Made by a program: the position numbers and the translations under genes. 64,000 bases of DNA from CAYPEL01 sp036479985 (lineage in GTDB: Bacteria > Pseudomonadota > Gammaproteobacteria > DSM-19610), in contig CBDDAF010000003.1 of the NCBI GenBank assembly GCA_965224815.1, forward strand, positions 2,728,001-2,792,000. The letters are read 5' to 3'. Shown one piece after another: positions 1-9,500 of this stretch (position 1 is its first letter; each line of letters begins with the position of its first letter). A model generated the notes under the pieces. The model had not been told where the DNA came from. It did not search any database and saw nothing but the letters and a program-made list of their open reading frames with translations.

Positions 1-560
1 ATAGCCGTTTAGAAGCGAAATTAAATGGTTCCATGAAAGATAAAGCTTCGGTAGAAGTACGTACCGAAATTATTCAATGGGTTCAAGATGGTGCTCCTGA
101 TCAGGAGTGGGAATCCAAAGTCAAAGATCTTTTTACAAGTAATTGCACACAATGCCATGGCACTATTCCAGGCCTTCCTGACTTCAACAATCTCCAGATT
201 GTTAAACACGCCGCAGAAATTGATAAAGGCGCGTCAGTAGATTCTTTAACCCGGGTTTCTCATATCCATTTATTTGGTATTGCATTTATTTTCTTTTTTG
301 TTGGTTTGGTCTTTAGTCTTGCAGTAGGGATTCATCCTCGTGTGAAAGCGATCATTATTCTCATTCCATTTGTTTTTCTTATGTTAGATGTAGTGTCTTG
401 GTGGTTGGTTAAATGGTATCCAAGTTTTGCTGTTCTAACTATCATAGGTGGCATTGGGTATTCCGTAGCATCTGCGTTTATGATCTCAACTTCTCTTTAT
501 CAAATGTGGGTATTACCTTTTAAGGGTGGTATTTATAGTGATAATACCTGGAAAGGGTAG
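1..560 (+). CDS. Membrane protein with one c-type haem motif (5' end cut)
   Basis: The frame is open to the left edge, so the N terminus lies outside the window; about 186 C-terminal residues are visible. A single haem-attachment motif CTQCH sits near visible residue 48. It is followed by a His-containing segment (SHIHLFG) that starts a run of about four hydrophobic membrane helices. This suggests a periplasmic cytochrome-c-like domain fused to a membrane anchor, possibly an electron-transfer or respiratory accessory protein. No catalytic domain is recognisable in the visible part. A short gap separates it from the SRPBCC gene on the same strand. Function is inferred only from the haem motif and topology. 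Confidence 0.6.
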   Translation, partial: SRLEAKLNGSMKDKASVEVRTEIIQWVQDGAPDQEWESKVKDLFTSNCTQCHGTIPGLPDFNNLQIVKHAAEIDKGASVDSLTRVSHIHLFGIAFIFFFVGLVFSLAVGIHPRVKAIIILIPFVFLMLDVVSWWLVKWYPSFAVLTIIGGIGYSVASAFMISTSLYQMWVLPFKGGIYSDNTWKG

Positions 561-602
561 TACGTTTCGCTAATCCATTTTTACCAATGCTAGGAATCTA
601 AC

Positions 603-1043
603 ATGGCTGATATTATCCATAGAATCGGTATCAAAGGTGCTGTTAGCGAAATCTATCATGCGTTAACGACAGATGAAGGTCTCTCGCGTTGGTGGACAAC
701 TGACACTTCTGGTGCGGGTGATATTGGGTCTATCATCAAGTTCAGATTCGGTGGGGGTGGGCCGGATTTCGAGGTTGTTGAATTGCAGGCGGACTCATTA
801 GTACGTTGGAAACATTCGGGTAACATACCAGAAGCCTGGATGGGTTCAGAGGTGTCTTTTCAATTGAAGCCAGAAGGGAGGCAGGTGCTTGTGTGTTTTG
901 CGCATTCCAACTGGAAGCAATCTTCAGATTTTATGGCGCACTGTAGTACCAAGTGGGCTGTGTTTTTGTTGAGTCTTAAACAGGCAATTGAAACAGGGAA
1001 AGGGCAGCCGTTTCCTGATGATGTTCAGATTGATTACGATTAA
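603..1043 (+). CDS. SRPBCC / AHSA1-like ligand-binding domain protein
   Basis: A 146-residue soluble protein with the START-like (SRPBCC) pattern: an N-terminal IHRIGIKGAVSEIYHAL strand-helix, the conserved tryptophans of an LSRWWTTDT segment, a glycine-rich FRFGGGGPDFEVVEL strand, and a C-terminal long helix (WAVFLLSLKQAIETG). The family binds hydrophobic ligands or acts as Hsp90 co-chaperone-like proteins, and the ligand here cannot be told. It has no signal peptide, so it is cytoplasmic. It starts 43 bases after the haem-motif gene and may be co-transcribed with it. It is followed by an inverted REP pair that probably ends the unit. Confidence 0.75.
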   Translation: MADIIHRIGIKGAVSEIYHALTTDEGLSRWWTTDTSGAGDIGSIIKFRFGGGGPDFEVVELQADSLVRWKHSGNIPEAWMGSEVSFQLKPEGRQVLVCFAHSNWKQSSDFMAHCSTKWAVFLLSLKQAIETGKGQPFPDDVQIDYD

Positions 1044-1079
1044 TTCGCGGATTTTGTCATATTTAGCGGCGCGAATTCT

Positions 1080-1141
1080 GTAGGAGCGGCTTTAGCTGCG
1101 AAGGGGTGCAGCATGTTCATCGCGGCTGAAGCCGCTCCTAC
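1080..1141. repeat. GTAG-type REP inverted pair, copy 1
   Basis: Two inverted arms of the GTAGGAGCGGCTTCAGCC family flank a variable centre. The left arm is slightly diverged (TTTAGCTGC). It lies between convergent genes and could act as a bidirectional terminator. Confidence 0.85.
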
Positions 1142-1159
1142 CTATATATTAGAGATTTC

Positions 1160-1894
1160 TTAGGTTTTCTTCCGCCGGGCTATTCCAGCCAATCCAAGCA
1201 GGCCAGTTCCGAATAACCAGATTGATGCTGGTAACGGAACAGGTGTTGTTACTTCACCCAGGGCGAAATAGGTTGCTTCGTCGTCTTCTCTCACCTGGAA
1301 AATGATTAGGTCAGGATTGGGTGGGGGTGTGGATGTGTAGCTGCTGCTCGAGAAGGGATTTGTAGTGAGGTAAATATATTCGACTTCCCATTCGATGATT
1401 GCGTTGTTAGTTTCACTAGCAACACTCCAGACATCGGTAGTGGTTGTTCCTGGGGTAACCGTGATTCCAAAGATGTTAAACAGGGCTGCTGAATCGTCAT
1501 CCGCGATTTGATCATTGACGATGGCGACGCTGGATTCAACACCATTAGTTGTTACGCCGAGCCCCGTTATCGTACCTGTGCCACCAGAAAACACGTAGTT
1601 AACTTCATCCGGAGGGAAGGGTTCGACTATACAGCCGCCACATGAATCGCCGTAGTTAAAACTGCCTGAGAACATTGAAACGTCCGGGGTTCCACCCGTG
1701 TAGGTGCCTGTTGCAGTGTCTTCAATGATAACCTTGAGTAAACCGGTCCAATTGAGAGTGGCCGCTCCTGCGCTATTTGTAACACTCAGTAATATAAATG
1801 GCAGGAATACCGAGGCTAATAATCGTCTTAACGATATCTGGCAAATGGTGCGCACAGGTTTATATGCCCGGTGGCATATTTCATTTTGATTCAT
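1160..1894 (-). CDS. PEP-CTERM sorting domain protein, exported
   Basis: A secreted protein of about 244 residues. The N terminus has a basic stretch followed by a hydrophobic signal segment (LLASVFLPFILLSVTNSAGA). The C terminus is a classic PEP-CTERM tripartite tail: a VPLPASIWLFGTGLLGL segment running into ARRKK. Such tails are known to be recognised by an exosortase/EpsH system in exopolysaccharide-producing Gram-negative bacteria; no exosortase is in this window. The middle is beta-rich with a CGGC pair and no known enzyme domain. I chose the ATG at 1892-1894 because a strong AGGAG ribosome site lies 8 bases upstream; an in-frame start further up (1945) lacks one. Confidence 0.8.
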   Translation of the reverse strand: MNQNEICHRAYKPVRTICQISLRRLLASVFLPFILLSVTNSAGAATLNWTGLLKVIIEDTATGTYTGGTPDVSMFSGSFNYGDSCGGCIVEPFPPDEVNYVFSGGTGTITGLGVTTNGVESSVAIVNDQIADDDSAALFNIFGITVTPGTTTTDVWSVASETNNAIIEWEVEYIYLTTNPFSSSSYTSTPPPNPDLIIFQVREDDEATYFALGEVTTPVPLPASIWLFGTGLLGLAGIARRKKT

Positions 1895-2143
1895 TCTTAT
1901 ACTCCTTATACCAGTTGGTTGATGCTTCTCTCTCCAACTGCCCACCCGTCAAAGGCGGTTCCGTTCTCCTCAGTATTAAATATAGCTAGTTATATTGTTA
2001 TTGCAAACTGAGCCTACGGGGTTCCATGAATAAACCATAGAATGCTTAGATTAGGACTAAGTCTCTGATAAACTATGTAATTCACTGAATGCTTGGCTGT
2101 GCTGGTTCGCATAATAGGCCGCATTCAGTTACATAGGATAGAT

Positions 2144-2983
2144 ATGAATAAGAGATCACCTTCCCAGAACGAATTTGTAACATTATCGTCCCAGTTAATT
2201 GCCGAAAAAGATCCGCAAGCCGCGTCGATGCTGGCCGAGAAGCTCTGGCGAATGACGTATCGCAGTAAGATTCCTGATGAAGAGATAACTCTGTTGGATC
2301 GGAGTAGTCAGGAAGCCATTAATTTTAATTCCCGTGTTTTGAATACCTATACATGGGGAACCGGGACACCCGCGTTGTTAATTCATGGCTGGAATGGGCG
2401 GGCAGGTCAAATGGCAGAGATTGCTAGTGCCATGGCCGATGCTGGTTTTAAAGCAATCGCATTGGATTTACCCGCGCATGGTAATTCAAGTGGTGATGAA
2501 ACAGATTTGTTGGAAATCATCTCAGCTATTCAGTTTCTCAATCAAACTAAAGGGCCTTTTCACTCCGTCATTGCGCACTCTTTTGGGGGGATTGGTTTGT
2601 TTAAGGCGTTACAGCAGGGTATGGCGGCTGAACGTGTGGTTTGTATTTCAACACCTGCACATATTGAGACGTTGCTGAATAAATTTACATCGACATTTAA
2701 TCTTTCTGAGCAAGTATTTCTGTTAGTAAAAGAACGTCTTGAAATGACCTATGGTGTTGAGTTCTGGGATGAGTATTCGATGCAGACGATGTCTAGCAAT
2801 ATCGATATCCCTGGGTTGTTGATCCATGATTCCAAAGATGAATATGTCGGTATAGAAAGTATGTTTGAGATTAATGCAGCCTGGCCGACAAGCACCGTGT
2901 TACCGACGCAAGACCTTGGTCATACCAAGATATTAAATGATCCGGCTGTTATTCAGGCGATTACACAATTTGTATTGCGTTAA
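2144..2983 (+). CDS. Alpha/beta hydrolase
   Basis: A 279-residue soluble alpha/beta-hydrolase. The oxyanion-region motif is LIHGWNG, the nucleophile elbow is AHSFGG, and a late Asp (IHDSKDEYV) and His (DLGHTKI) are in the right order for the catalytic triad. The closest general type is a carboxylesterase or peptidase of the Abhydrolase_6 kind; the substrate is unknown. The start was taken at ATG 2144, just after a weak AGGA; an upstream in-frame GTG-like start at 2093 would add 17 residues without domain content. It stands alone, bounded downstream by a REP pair shared with the convergent biosynthetic operon. Confidence 0.75.
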   Translation: MNKRSPSQNEFVTLSSQLIAEKDPQAASMLAEKLWRMTYRSKIPDEEITLLDRSSQEAINFNSRVLNTYTWGTGTPALLIHGWNGRAGQMAEIASAMADAGFKAIALDLPAHGNSSGDETDLLEIISAIQFLNQTKGPFHSVIAHSFGGIGLFKALQQGMAAERVVCISTPAHIETLLNKFTSTFNLSEQVFLLVKERLEMTYGVEFWDEYSMQTMSSNIDIPGLLIHDSKDEYVGIESMFEINAAWPTSTVLPTQDLGHTKILNDPAVIQAITQFVLR

Positions 2984-3009
2984 GCAAGGTAAGTTTAATT
3001 GTGGAGACC

Positions 3010-3074
3010 TGTAGGAGCGGCTTCAGCCGCGAAAGGGAAGTATGCCGACCATCGCGGCTGAAGCCGCTCCTACA
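3010..3074. repeat. GTAG-type REP inverted pair, copy 2
   Basis: Near-perfect inverted arms (CTGTAGGAGCGGCTTCAGCC and complement) lie between the hydrolase gene and the 3' end of the leftward PKS operon. It is a plausible shared transcription stop. Confidence 0.9.
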
Positions 3075-3103
3075 GTTAATTTACAGGGCTAATTAAAGGC
3101 ACC

Positions 3104-3925
3104 TTAGTTTTGATTAAGTTGTAATGTAATTATCCGGCTGCCGAGTAGGTTTCTGATTGATGCAGAAGTTTTGAATAGATGCCAAAGAAAGCGCCATTTT
3201 CTGCGGCAGTGTGCAAGAATATTTTCAACGGCATTAATTTTAAAACGTGAATCCCATTGTGCAATATCATGAGGGTTATGGGGTGACCAGCGTATTTTAG
3301 GTATGGGCCGAATATGCTTAAATTCAGTGACAATCCATTCTCTACCAACTGAAACACTGGCAAAGATTTCCAGTAGCATCTGGCCATTGGGAAAACGGTC
3401 AGCAAGTGTAGACATAAGTGCTTTAGCTTTATCCTCAGGTAAATAGGGTAGCAGTCCTTCAGCGATTATCAGTACAGGTGTTGAGTTGTCTTTAATGCAC
3501 AGGGAGTCTATCCAGGTGTAGTCCAGTACATCCGAGGCAATAAACGTCTGTCGTTCTGATTCGTTAATATAGCGTTTACGCGTTTCGATGACTTCTGGTA
3601 GATCCAGATCAAACCAGCGAACCTGACCATTATCCAGTTCGCTGAACCGGTTATCCAGGCCTGCTGCCAGGTTGATGATGACAGAATTTGGGTTTTTGTT
3701 GAGGAAGGATTTAATCGCATCCTGGAACAGTTTTGTTCGAACAGCGACACAGGCTTGTGTCGACCATTTGTTGCAGTGGGAGAAATCGTAGTCAAGTGAG
3801 TCGACGATTTCGACGGCTTTATCATCGCGGATTAAAGGTGTTGGGCTGCGCGTTTCCTGCGCGCGGTAAAATAAAGGAACCAGTAGTGTTTCAGGAACGC
3901 CATTGAGCTGTATATTTTCTGACAC
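3104..3925 (-). CDS. SAM-dependent O-methyltransferase, LCMT-like family
   Basis: A 273-residue class I methyltransferase of the leucine-carboxyl-methyltransferase / polyketide O-methyltransferase family (PF04072 type). Visible marks are the N-terminal segment ETRSPTPLIRDDKAVEI, the glycine-poor SAM motif VIINLAAGLDNRF, the acidic motif WFDLDLPEVIETRKR, and an IAEGLLPYLPEDKA motif. The family methylates carboxyl or hydroxyl groups. As last gene of the PKS operon it probably tailors the product. It starts with GTG 23 bases after the lyase gene stop, behind a purine-rich site. The substrate is inferred only from context. Confidence 0.8.
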   Translation of the reverse strand: MSENIQLNGVPETLLVPLFYRAQETRSPTPLIRDDKAVEIVDSLDYDFSHCNKWSTQACVAVRTKLFQDAIKSFLNKNPNSVIINLAAGLDNRFSELDNGQVRWFDLDLPEVIETRKRYINESERQTFIASDVLDYTWIDSLCIKDNSTPVLIIAEGLLPYLPEDKAKALMSTLADRFPNGQMLLEIFASVSVGREWIVTEFKHIRPIPKIRWSPHNPHDIAQWDSRFKINAVENILAHCRRKWRFLWHLFKTSASIRNLLGSRIITLQLNQN

Positions 3926-3948
3926 GAGTTTACCCCCTCATAGTATTG

Positions 3949-5241
3949 TTATACCAATTCATAGTCAGCGTACATCAGACTAAGTACATTATGTGTAACA
4001 GAGACCTTTTTCATGTCGAGAACAGGGCCGATATCCTTAAGAGCACTGATCAACGATTCAGTAATAACATCAAACTTGCTATCAGGTGTACAAAGCGGGA
4101 TTGCGAATCGAATCATGGTGGCAGGTGCAAATTCACGGGTCATGCCAGTCATGTGCATGCCGCTGCGAATACCGGTTTGTGTGTATAGCCAGGCCAGGAA
4201 TGAGACAACCGGATTTTTGTAGTTTGCAATTTCTATATAATCTGCAATGTCTATGACCACGCAGTGTCCGGCTGCCGGTTTAGAGACGGGTAAATTATTT
4301 TCAACTAAAGCAGCATGTAAGCGAGCGGCCTGATCAACCCGGCGCTGTACATTGCTCTCAACGAAATCCCAGTCCTTCAGCGCAGCATTGATGGCTGCTT
4401 TGTCAGGCGTCGCCAGCCCTGAACCGTAGGTGGCAATAGCATCCTGAGCACGGAAATAAATCTTTTCATCATTGGTAGCAATCAAACCACCACGGCTAAT
4501 ACCATAGTCTTTAGCCAGGCTACAGGTCATGGAATCGAAGTAACTGCAAAATTTTCGTACAATATTCTGTATCGACATTTTGCTGTAGCCGGATTCAAAG
4601 CGCTGTATAAGGAATGCATTTTCAATGAGGCGGGTTGCATCAACGACCATCGATATGCCGTGTTGTTTGGCGATCGCATGAACTTCTTCGATGTGCGCCA
4701 TGGATACCGGATAACCACCAGCCCCATTGTTTTCTGCTTCGATGTAGATATAAGCGACGCTATTAGGGTCTTCGCTATCTAAATAATTTTGTAGTTTTCC
4801 GATATCGAGATTACCACGAAAAAGATCTTCAGAATCTTTATTAAAGATATGATCGACCGGCATTTCAATCGGTGTCATACGGTTGATGATAAGGTGATGT
4901 CGTGTGGTTGGAAATAACAGGTTCTGGATAACTTTTTTATCTTTTTTTGCCGCAGCTCGCCAAAACCAGGCTTCTGCTACACGGCCCTGTGAGACGTTTA
5001 GAAAATTCTTGAATGGATAGATTGAAGCTGCATGTTGTTCGGTATCATTATAATTAATCTGTCCGTACAGGGACGTCATGCGGTCATCAATTTCTGGCGA
5101 TACCAGTTCTGTCCATGAATCCGTCATCATGTCGAATTCCACCTGAGATGGATGAATGTTGAGCACGTTATAACGCGATGATTGTAAAATCTGTTCGCGT
5201 TCGGTGAGCTCGCCAACCTGTTTGGCGGTATTTACATCCAT
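3949..5241 (-). CDS. Beta-eliminating lyase (tryptophanase / tyrosine phenol-lyase fold)
   Basis: A 430-residue PLP enzyme of fold type I, aromatic amino acid beta-lyase family. The middle reads IYIEAENNGAGGYPVSMAHI, matching the tryptophanase cofactor and substrate region, followed by MVVDATRLIENAF. The PLP lysine is most likely K244 in SLAKDYG, before RGGLIATND. The length is slightly below classical tryptophanase (about 470). The rest of the sequence differs clearly from TnaA, so the reaction may not be indole formation. A clear GGAG site precedes the ATG at 5241. It lies 13 bases after the DUF2156 gene within the PKS operon, so a role in supplying or adding an amino-acid-derived group is likely but inferred. 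Confidence 0.8.
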   Translation of the reverse strand: MDVNTAKQVGELTEREQILQSSRYNVLNIHPSQVEFDMMTDSWTELVSPEIDDRMTSLYGQINYNDTEQHAASIYPFKNFLNVSQGRVAEAWFWRAAAKKDKKVIQNLLFPTTRHHLIINRMTPIEMPVDHIFNKDSEDLFRGNLDIGKLQNYLDSEDPNSVAYIYIEAENNGAGGYPVSMAHIEEVHAIAKQHGISMVVDATRLIENAFLIQRFESGYSKMSIQNIVRKFCSYFDSMTCSLAKDYGISRGGLIATNDEKIYFRAQDAIATYGSGLATPDKAAINAALKDWDFVESNVQRRVDQAARLHAALVENNLPVSKPAAGHCVVIDIADYIEIANYKNPVVSFLAWLYTQTGIRSGMHMTGMTREFAPATMIRFAIPLCTPDSKFDVITESLISALKDIGPVLDMKKVSVTHNVLSLMYADYELV

Positions 5242-5254
5242 CTTAACTCCTTTG

Positions 5255-6523
5255 TTAGTTAGCAGACCCCAAAATCATCATGAGATCGTTCAATTTTCGT
5301 TTTCCGGCATCGGCTGGACGTGCAAGATACATGGTGTTCTTTTGCGGACGGTATTTATTTTTATACTGAGCGTTTGCATCACCATTCAGATAATCAGCCT
5401 TGCGTAGTTGTGCAAATAAATTATGCACGTCAGGCGATCCATTTTCATGTTCGAACAAATCAGTGGCCATAGTCAGGCCCAGGCTGAGTACTTTTCTGCC
5501 TTCTGATTTAAAGATTTCGATGATCTGGCTTAAAGCGAATTCAGTGCTGCCCAGCGGCATGTCTTTCGCGTAGAACTCAAGATCCATTAAATAGCCGTCA
5601 TTGAAATTGTCGCGTGACAATACAATAACGTTATCCAATGTTTCATTCCGGTATGTCAGGAAGAAACGGTGATCACTGGCGAAGCCGCCTTGCATAATCT
5701 GTGCTTTGACAGCAGGCACGAAAGCCGGATTTTGTTCTTTTAGTTCGACCCATTGATCAATGACCTGGCAAATTTCTTCGTCAGTTTTTGGTTGAGTGCC
5801 GGGTTCATACTCGAAGGTTTTACACTCACCACTTTTGCGGTATTTTTTCACCAGATAGCGCAGGCGGCGCATTTTTTGGCCATCCGTTGTGAACGTGGAG
5901 AGCGGTTCGATACGCTGCCAGATACCCATGGGTGTTGTAGTAAAACCATTGGATTTCAGATCGCCGACACGTATTTCCTGTGCCATCAGGTTGATCTGCA
6001 GCTCATTTGAATCTGCGTAGGCTTTAAGTTCTGTCAGGGCCGAAGGATAATCGTTATCTTCTCCCACAAAGCAAACCACAAACATAACACCGGCATTACT
6101 CTTGAAGTAAAACAGTGCATTTTTATCTGCTGTCATGAAGATGAAATCGGCCATATGCTTTCGGTTTATGGCTAACGCATCATCTGCACCATATTTATTA
6201 AGTAGCTGCTGAACCGCTTCGCCATGCGTATTCTGTGCGTCTGTATCATTTTCCTGAAATACAAATGAATCGAATGTTTGTACCGGGTCAGCAGCTTCTA
6301 TTTTACTGGTCGATTTGTAATCGAACAGTGAAACTACCTTACCTTTTTGAGTGGCCGGTACAATGACAGGCGTAACAGAAACAGGAACATGAATATCAGC
6401 GCCCTGTAATAAGGCGGCCAGTAACTGATTGTGTCTTTGAATCAGTTGTAAAGCGCTGTCACGTTGGGCGTCTAAATGACGCTGTAGTGCATTCAATTGC
6501 GTAGCTGTTTCAACGTTTGCCAT
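5255..6523 (-). CDS. DUF2156 (phosphatidylglycerol lysyltransferase C-terminal-like) protein with coiled-coil N terminus
   Basis: A 422-residue soluble protein. Residues 1-40 form an amphipathic helix rich in Gln, Leu and Arg (QRHLDAQRDSALQLIQRHNQ), resembling the helix before the last carrier domain of the neighbouring PKS. From about residue 100 it matches the DUF2156 GNAT-like fold found as the catalytic part of MprF lysyltransferases: RRLRYLVKKYRKSG, a YLMDLEFY strand, LSLGLTMATDLFEHE, and a C-terminal FRPQKN-like segment (NKYRPQKNTMYLA). Known relatives move an aminoacyl or acyl group. It lies 14 bases after the PKS stop, so an acyl-transfer or release role for the thioesterase-less PKS is an attractive inference. 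Confidence 0.75.
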   Translation of the reverse strand: MANVETATQLNALQRHLDAQRDSALQLIQRHNQLLAALLQGADIHVPVSVTPVIVPATQKGKVVSLFDYKSTSKIEAADPVQTFDSFVFQENDTDAQNTHGEAVQQLLNKYGADDALAINRKHMADFIFMTADKNALFYFKSNAGVMFVVCFVGEDNDYPSALTELKAYADSNELQINLMAQEIRVGDLKSNGFTTTPMGIWQRIEPLSTFTTDGQKMRRLRYLVKKYRKSGECKTFEYEPGTQPKTDEEICQVIDQWVELKEQNPAFVPAVKAQIMQGGFASDHRFFLTYRNETLDNVIVLSRDNFNDGYLMDLEFYAKDMPLGSTEFALSQIIEIFKSEGRKVLSLGLTMATDLFEHENGSPDVHNLFAQLRKADYLNGDANAQYKNKYRPQKNTMYLARPADAGKRKLNDLMMILGSAN

Positions 6524-6537
6524 GATTAAGCCTATTG

Positions 6538-9500
6538 TTAGCCATTACTAACGGAAGTATCGCCGATTTCATTTTGCAAAAATTCCACCAGCTCATTCAA
6601 CGTCGTGTATTCAAACAACAGGGTGGCAGGCAATTCGATGTCATAGCGTGTCTCCATGTCTTTTACCATAGACATGGCGGTCATTGAGTCAGCTCCCAGT
6701 TCCATAAAGTTTTGATCAGGATCAATGTCGGTTTCGTGCATTTCTACTGCTTTTGCCATCATGGATCTGACATAGTCGTAGAGGTCAACCGGCTTGTCTG
6801 ATGAAGGTGCAGGCGATTCAACTTCTGCTGGAGCCGGGGCTTCTTGTTCAGGTTCTGGTGCCATAGGCGGCGTTGGGATCACTTCCAGAACTTCTGGTTG
6901 GTATGTTTCAACAGGTGTTTCCAACGGCACAGCTTGTGCTACTTCAACGGCTGGCATTTGTAGTGATGCATTACCCATGGCACCTGACAAGAGGGCATTC
7001 TGGCTCTCGAATAACTGTAATAACATCGCGCGTTGTTTTTCAAATTCACTGGTTAGTAGCTGAATGTTGCCACTGCCAGTTACCTGTGTGGGTGTTTCTT
7101 TCATGACACTGCTCATCGTGATTTCCTCCTGCGCGGGTTTGACCGCATGACTACGTCCAGGCTTGGATTTTTTATCCTGTTGCAGACTATTCATATTTGC
7201 ATTCAGGCCCTGTCGTAGACTGTTGATATTAGATGCGATATGTCTGGCGTCCATAGAGCCAGGAACAAACGCGATACTCTTTTTGTTGCTGAGGATCAGT
7301 TTTTCAAGTGCTTCCATTCCTAACTGACCGGTGATGTGTAAAAATCCATTCCGCTGCATGCTTTCCATGACGATATCTGATACTTGTTGACCTAACGCCC
7401 AAGCTCCCCACTGAATAGAGATAAAGCGGCATGCACTGTTAACCGGTTGCACAAAAGGAATGGCATCCATGTACGCACAGCTAGCGCCATAATCACTCTG
7501 GCCAATATTTCCCGTCAGTCCAGACATTGAGGAGAACAATACAAAAAATTCGGGTTGGAAGGGTGTTACCTGACGCACAAGTTCATGCACCCCATTGACG
7601 CGCATTTCCATCATATTGCGATAACCGGCCCAGTCTTTCTGCAAGATCATCTTGTCATCAAGTTGTAGGGCAGAAAAATAAACACCGTTCAGTGCAGGCT
7701 GGGTTTTACTGATGGTTTCCAGGCTGGCGCGAATGGAATCCGCATCACGTACATCGGTTCGAATGTAGGTTACCCTGGAACCCAGGGCTTCGATTTCACG
7801 AATGGATTTGATGGTTTCAGTAATCGAATCAGAATGCGTGCTTGCATACTTGTCGTACTCTGCAGGATCTGGCAACTCGCGTGAACCACTTAACACCAGA
7901 CCGGCTTTGTAACGGCTTGCTAGATAGCGGGCAAGCACCTGGCCGACACCACTGGTAGCGCCGATAATCCAGAACGTTTTTTCGCTATTAAAAGTAGCTT
8001 CACGATCATGATCAACTGTGAGTTTGACGGATTCAGCTTCGAGGCTGAATCGTTTTCCATCACGGTATAACACTTCAGGTTTCTCACCGGTATCACCGCC
8101 TTTTGCAATCAATTCATTGCGAATGCTGGCGGCGACGTAGTCATCATGGGTATTACCCAGATCGACCTGACGAATATCCAGTAGTGGGAATTCAATGCGC
8201 ACGGAGCGTAGAAAACCGGTCGATACTGATTTGCGGATGTCGAACTCACCTTCATGGCCTTCGATCTGGCAGGCGTTGCGAGTCATCCTGATGAAACGGA
8301 TTTTCTTGTAATCCTTATGTTTGCGTGTGTGCGAGATAATCGCCCGGAAGATCCGATAGAGGATACCCATGGTGTGAGTATCTGCGGCGTCATCACAGGT
8401 AATAGGTTGTTCGTAATCACCGCAGAACAGAATGCCATCGACAGATTCAGCGCTAGCAAAAATATTTTGCAAGTCTTCCTGGCTGGCATCTTTGTAGTGG
8501 TTGAATGGAACCAGCAATGTATCAACGCCGGTATCTGCAAGTTCTGTTGCAATACGTTGTTCAACTGCAGTGGGTGATCCTAGCACTAACCAGCGGGAGG
8601 GTTGTAGTGGGGTTTCACTAACGGGGTTTTCCTGCCATGTCAGACCGAAAAATTCAGCGGTCTGGTTATGGTGATCTGCCTCATTAACGGTATGCAGTTT
8701 GGAACGCTGCGGTTGTTTTTTACTGGCGGGCATTCGCCTGACCTGCAATTTTCGGATTCCAACACAGGGGATTCCTTCAGCATTACAGATCGTGATGTTG
8801 CAACTAATGATGTCATTGTTGACGTCACTGCCCGATTCATTATCGAGGGTGACATGGGAGATATATTCGCCGCCTTGTAAAAATTTATAGATGCAGATCG
8901 ATTCAATACCGATCGGCACCATCACGGGAATAGTCTGGTCTGCATCTTTACGTTCCATTTTCGCAAGTAATAAACCTAGCGTAGCCTGGAATGCAGAGTC
9001 AAGAATACCGGGGTGCAAATAATATCCGCGTGTCCAGTGTGCCGGGTTAGTTTCAGGTGGGCGCAAGTGAGCTAAAACTTCGTTTTCAGAAGCGCGCATG
9101 GAAACGATCTTGCTATGAAATGGGCCGTATTCGATACCGCAGTCACTAAACAATTGGTAAACGGTTTCACCACTGTAAGAATGAGGTAAGCGTTGTTCAA
9201 CATCCTTGACCTGAACCTTGACAGGCACTTCACTAGAGGTTTGTGTTTTTGAATGACCTTTGAAAACAACACGGCCTTTTGCATCAGTGACAGAGAAGCT
9301 CTTTTCCAGATTGCCACTAAATGTTGTGGTCAGTTTTGAATTGCTTAGCCAGGGCTGATGGAATGACAGGTTGCGTAGGCATTTAGGTGGATGGTCAAAG
9401 GATTCAGTGTGCAGGTGACAGATTAAGTCACATTGCCCAGCACCCGATAACATGGGTGTTTTGTGTACCACATGATCACGGAATATAACTGCATCTGGAT

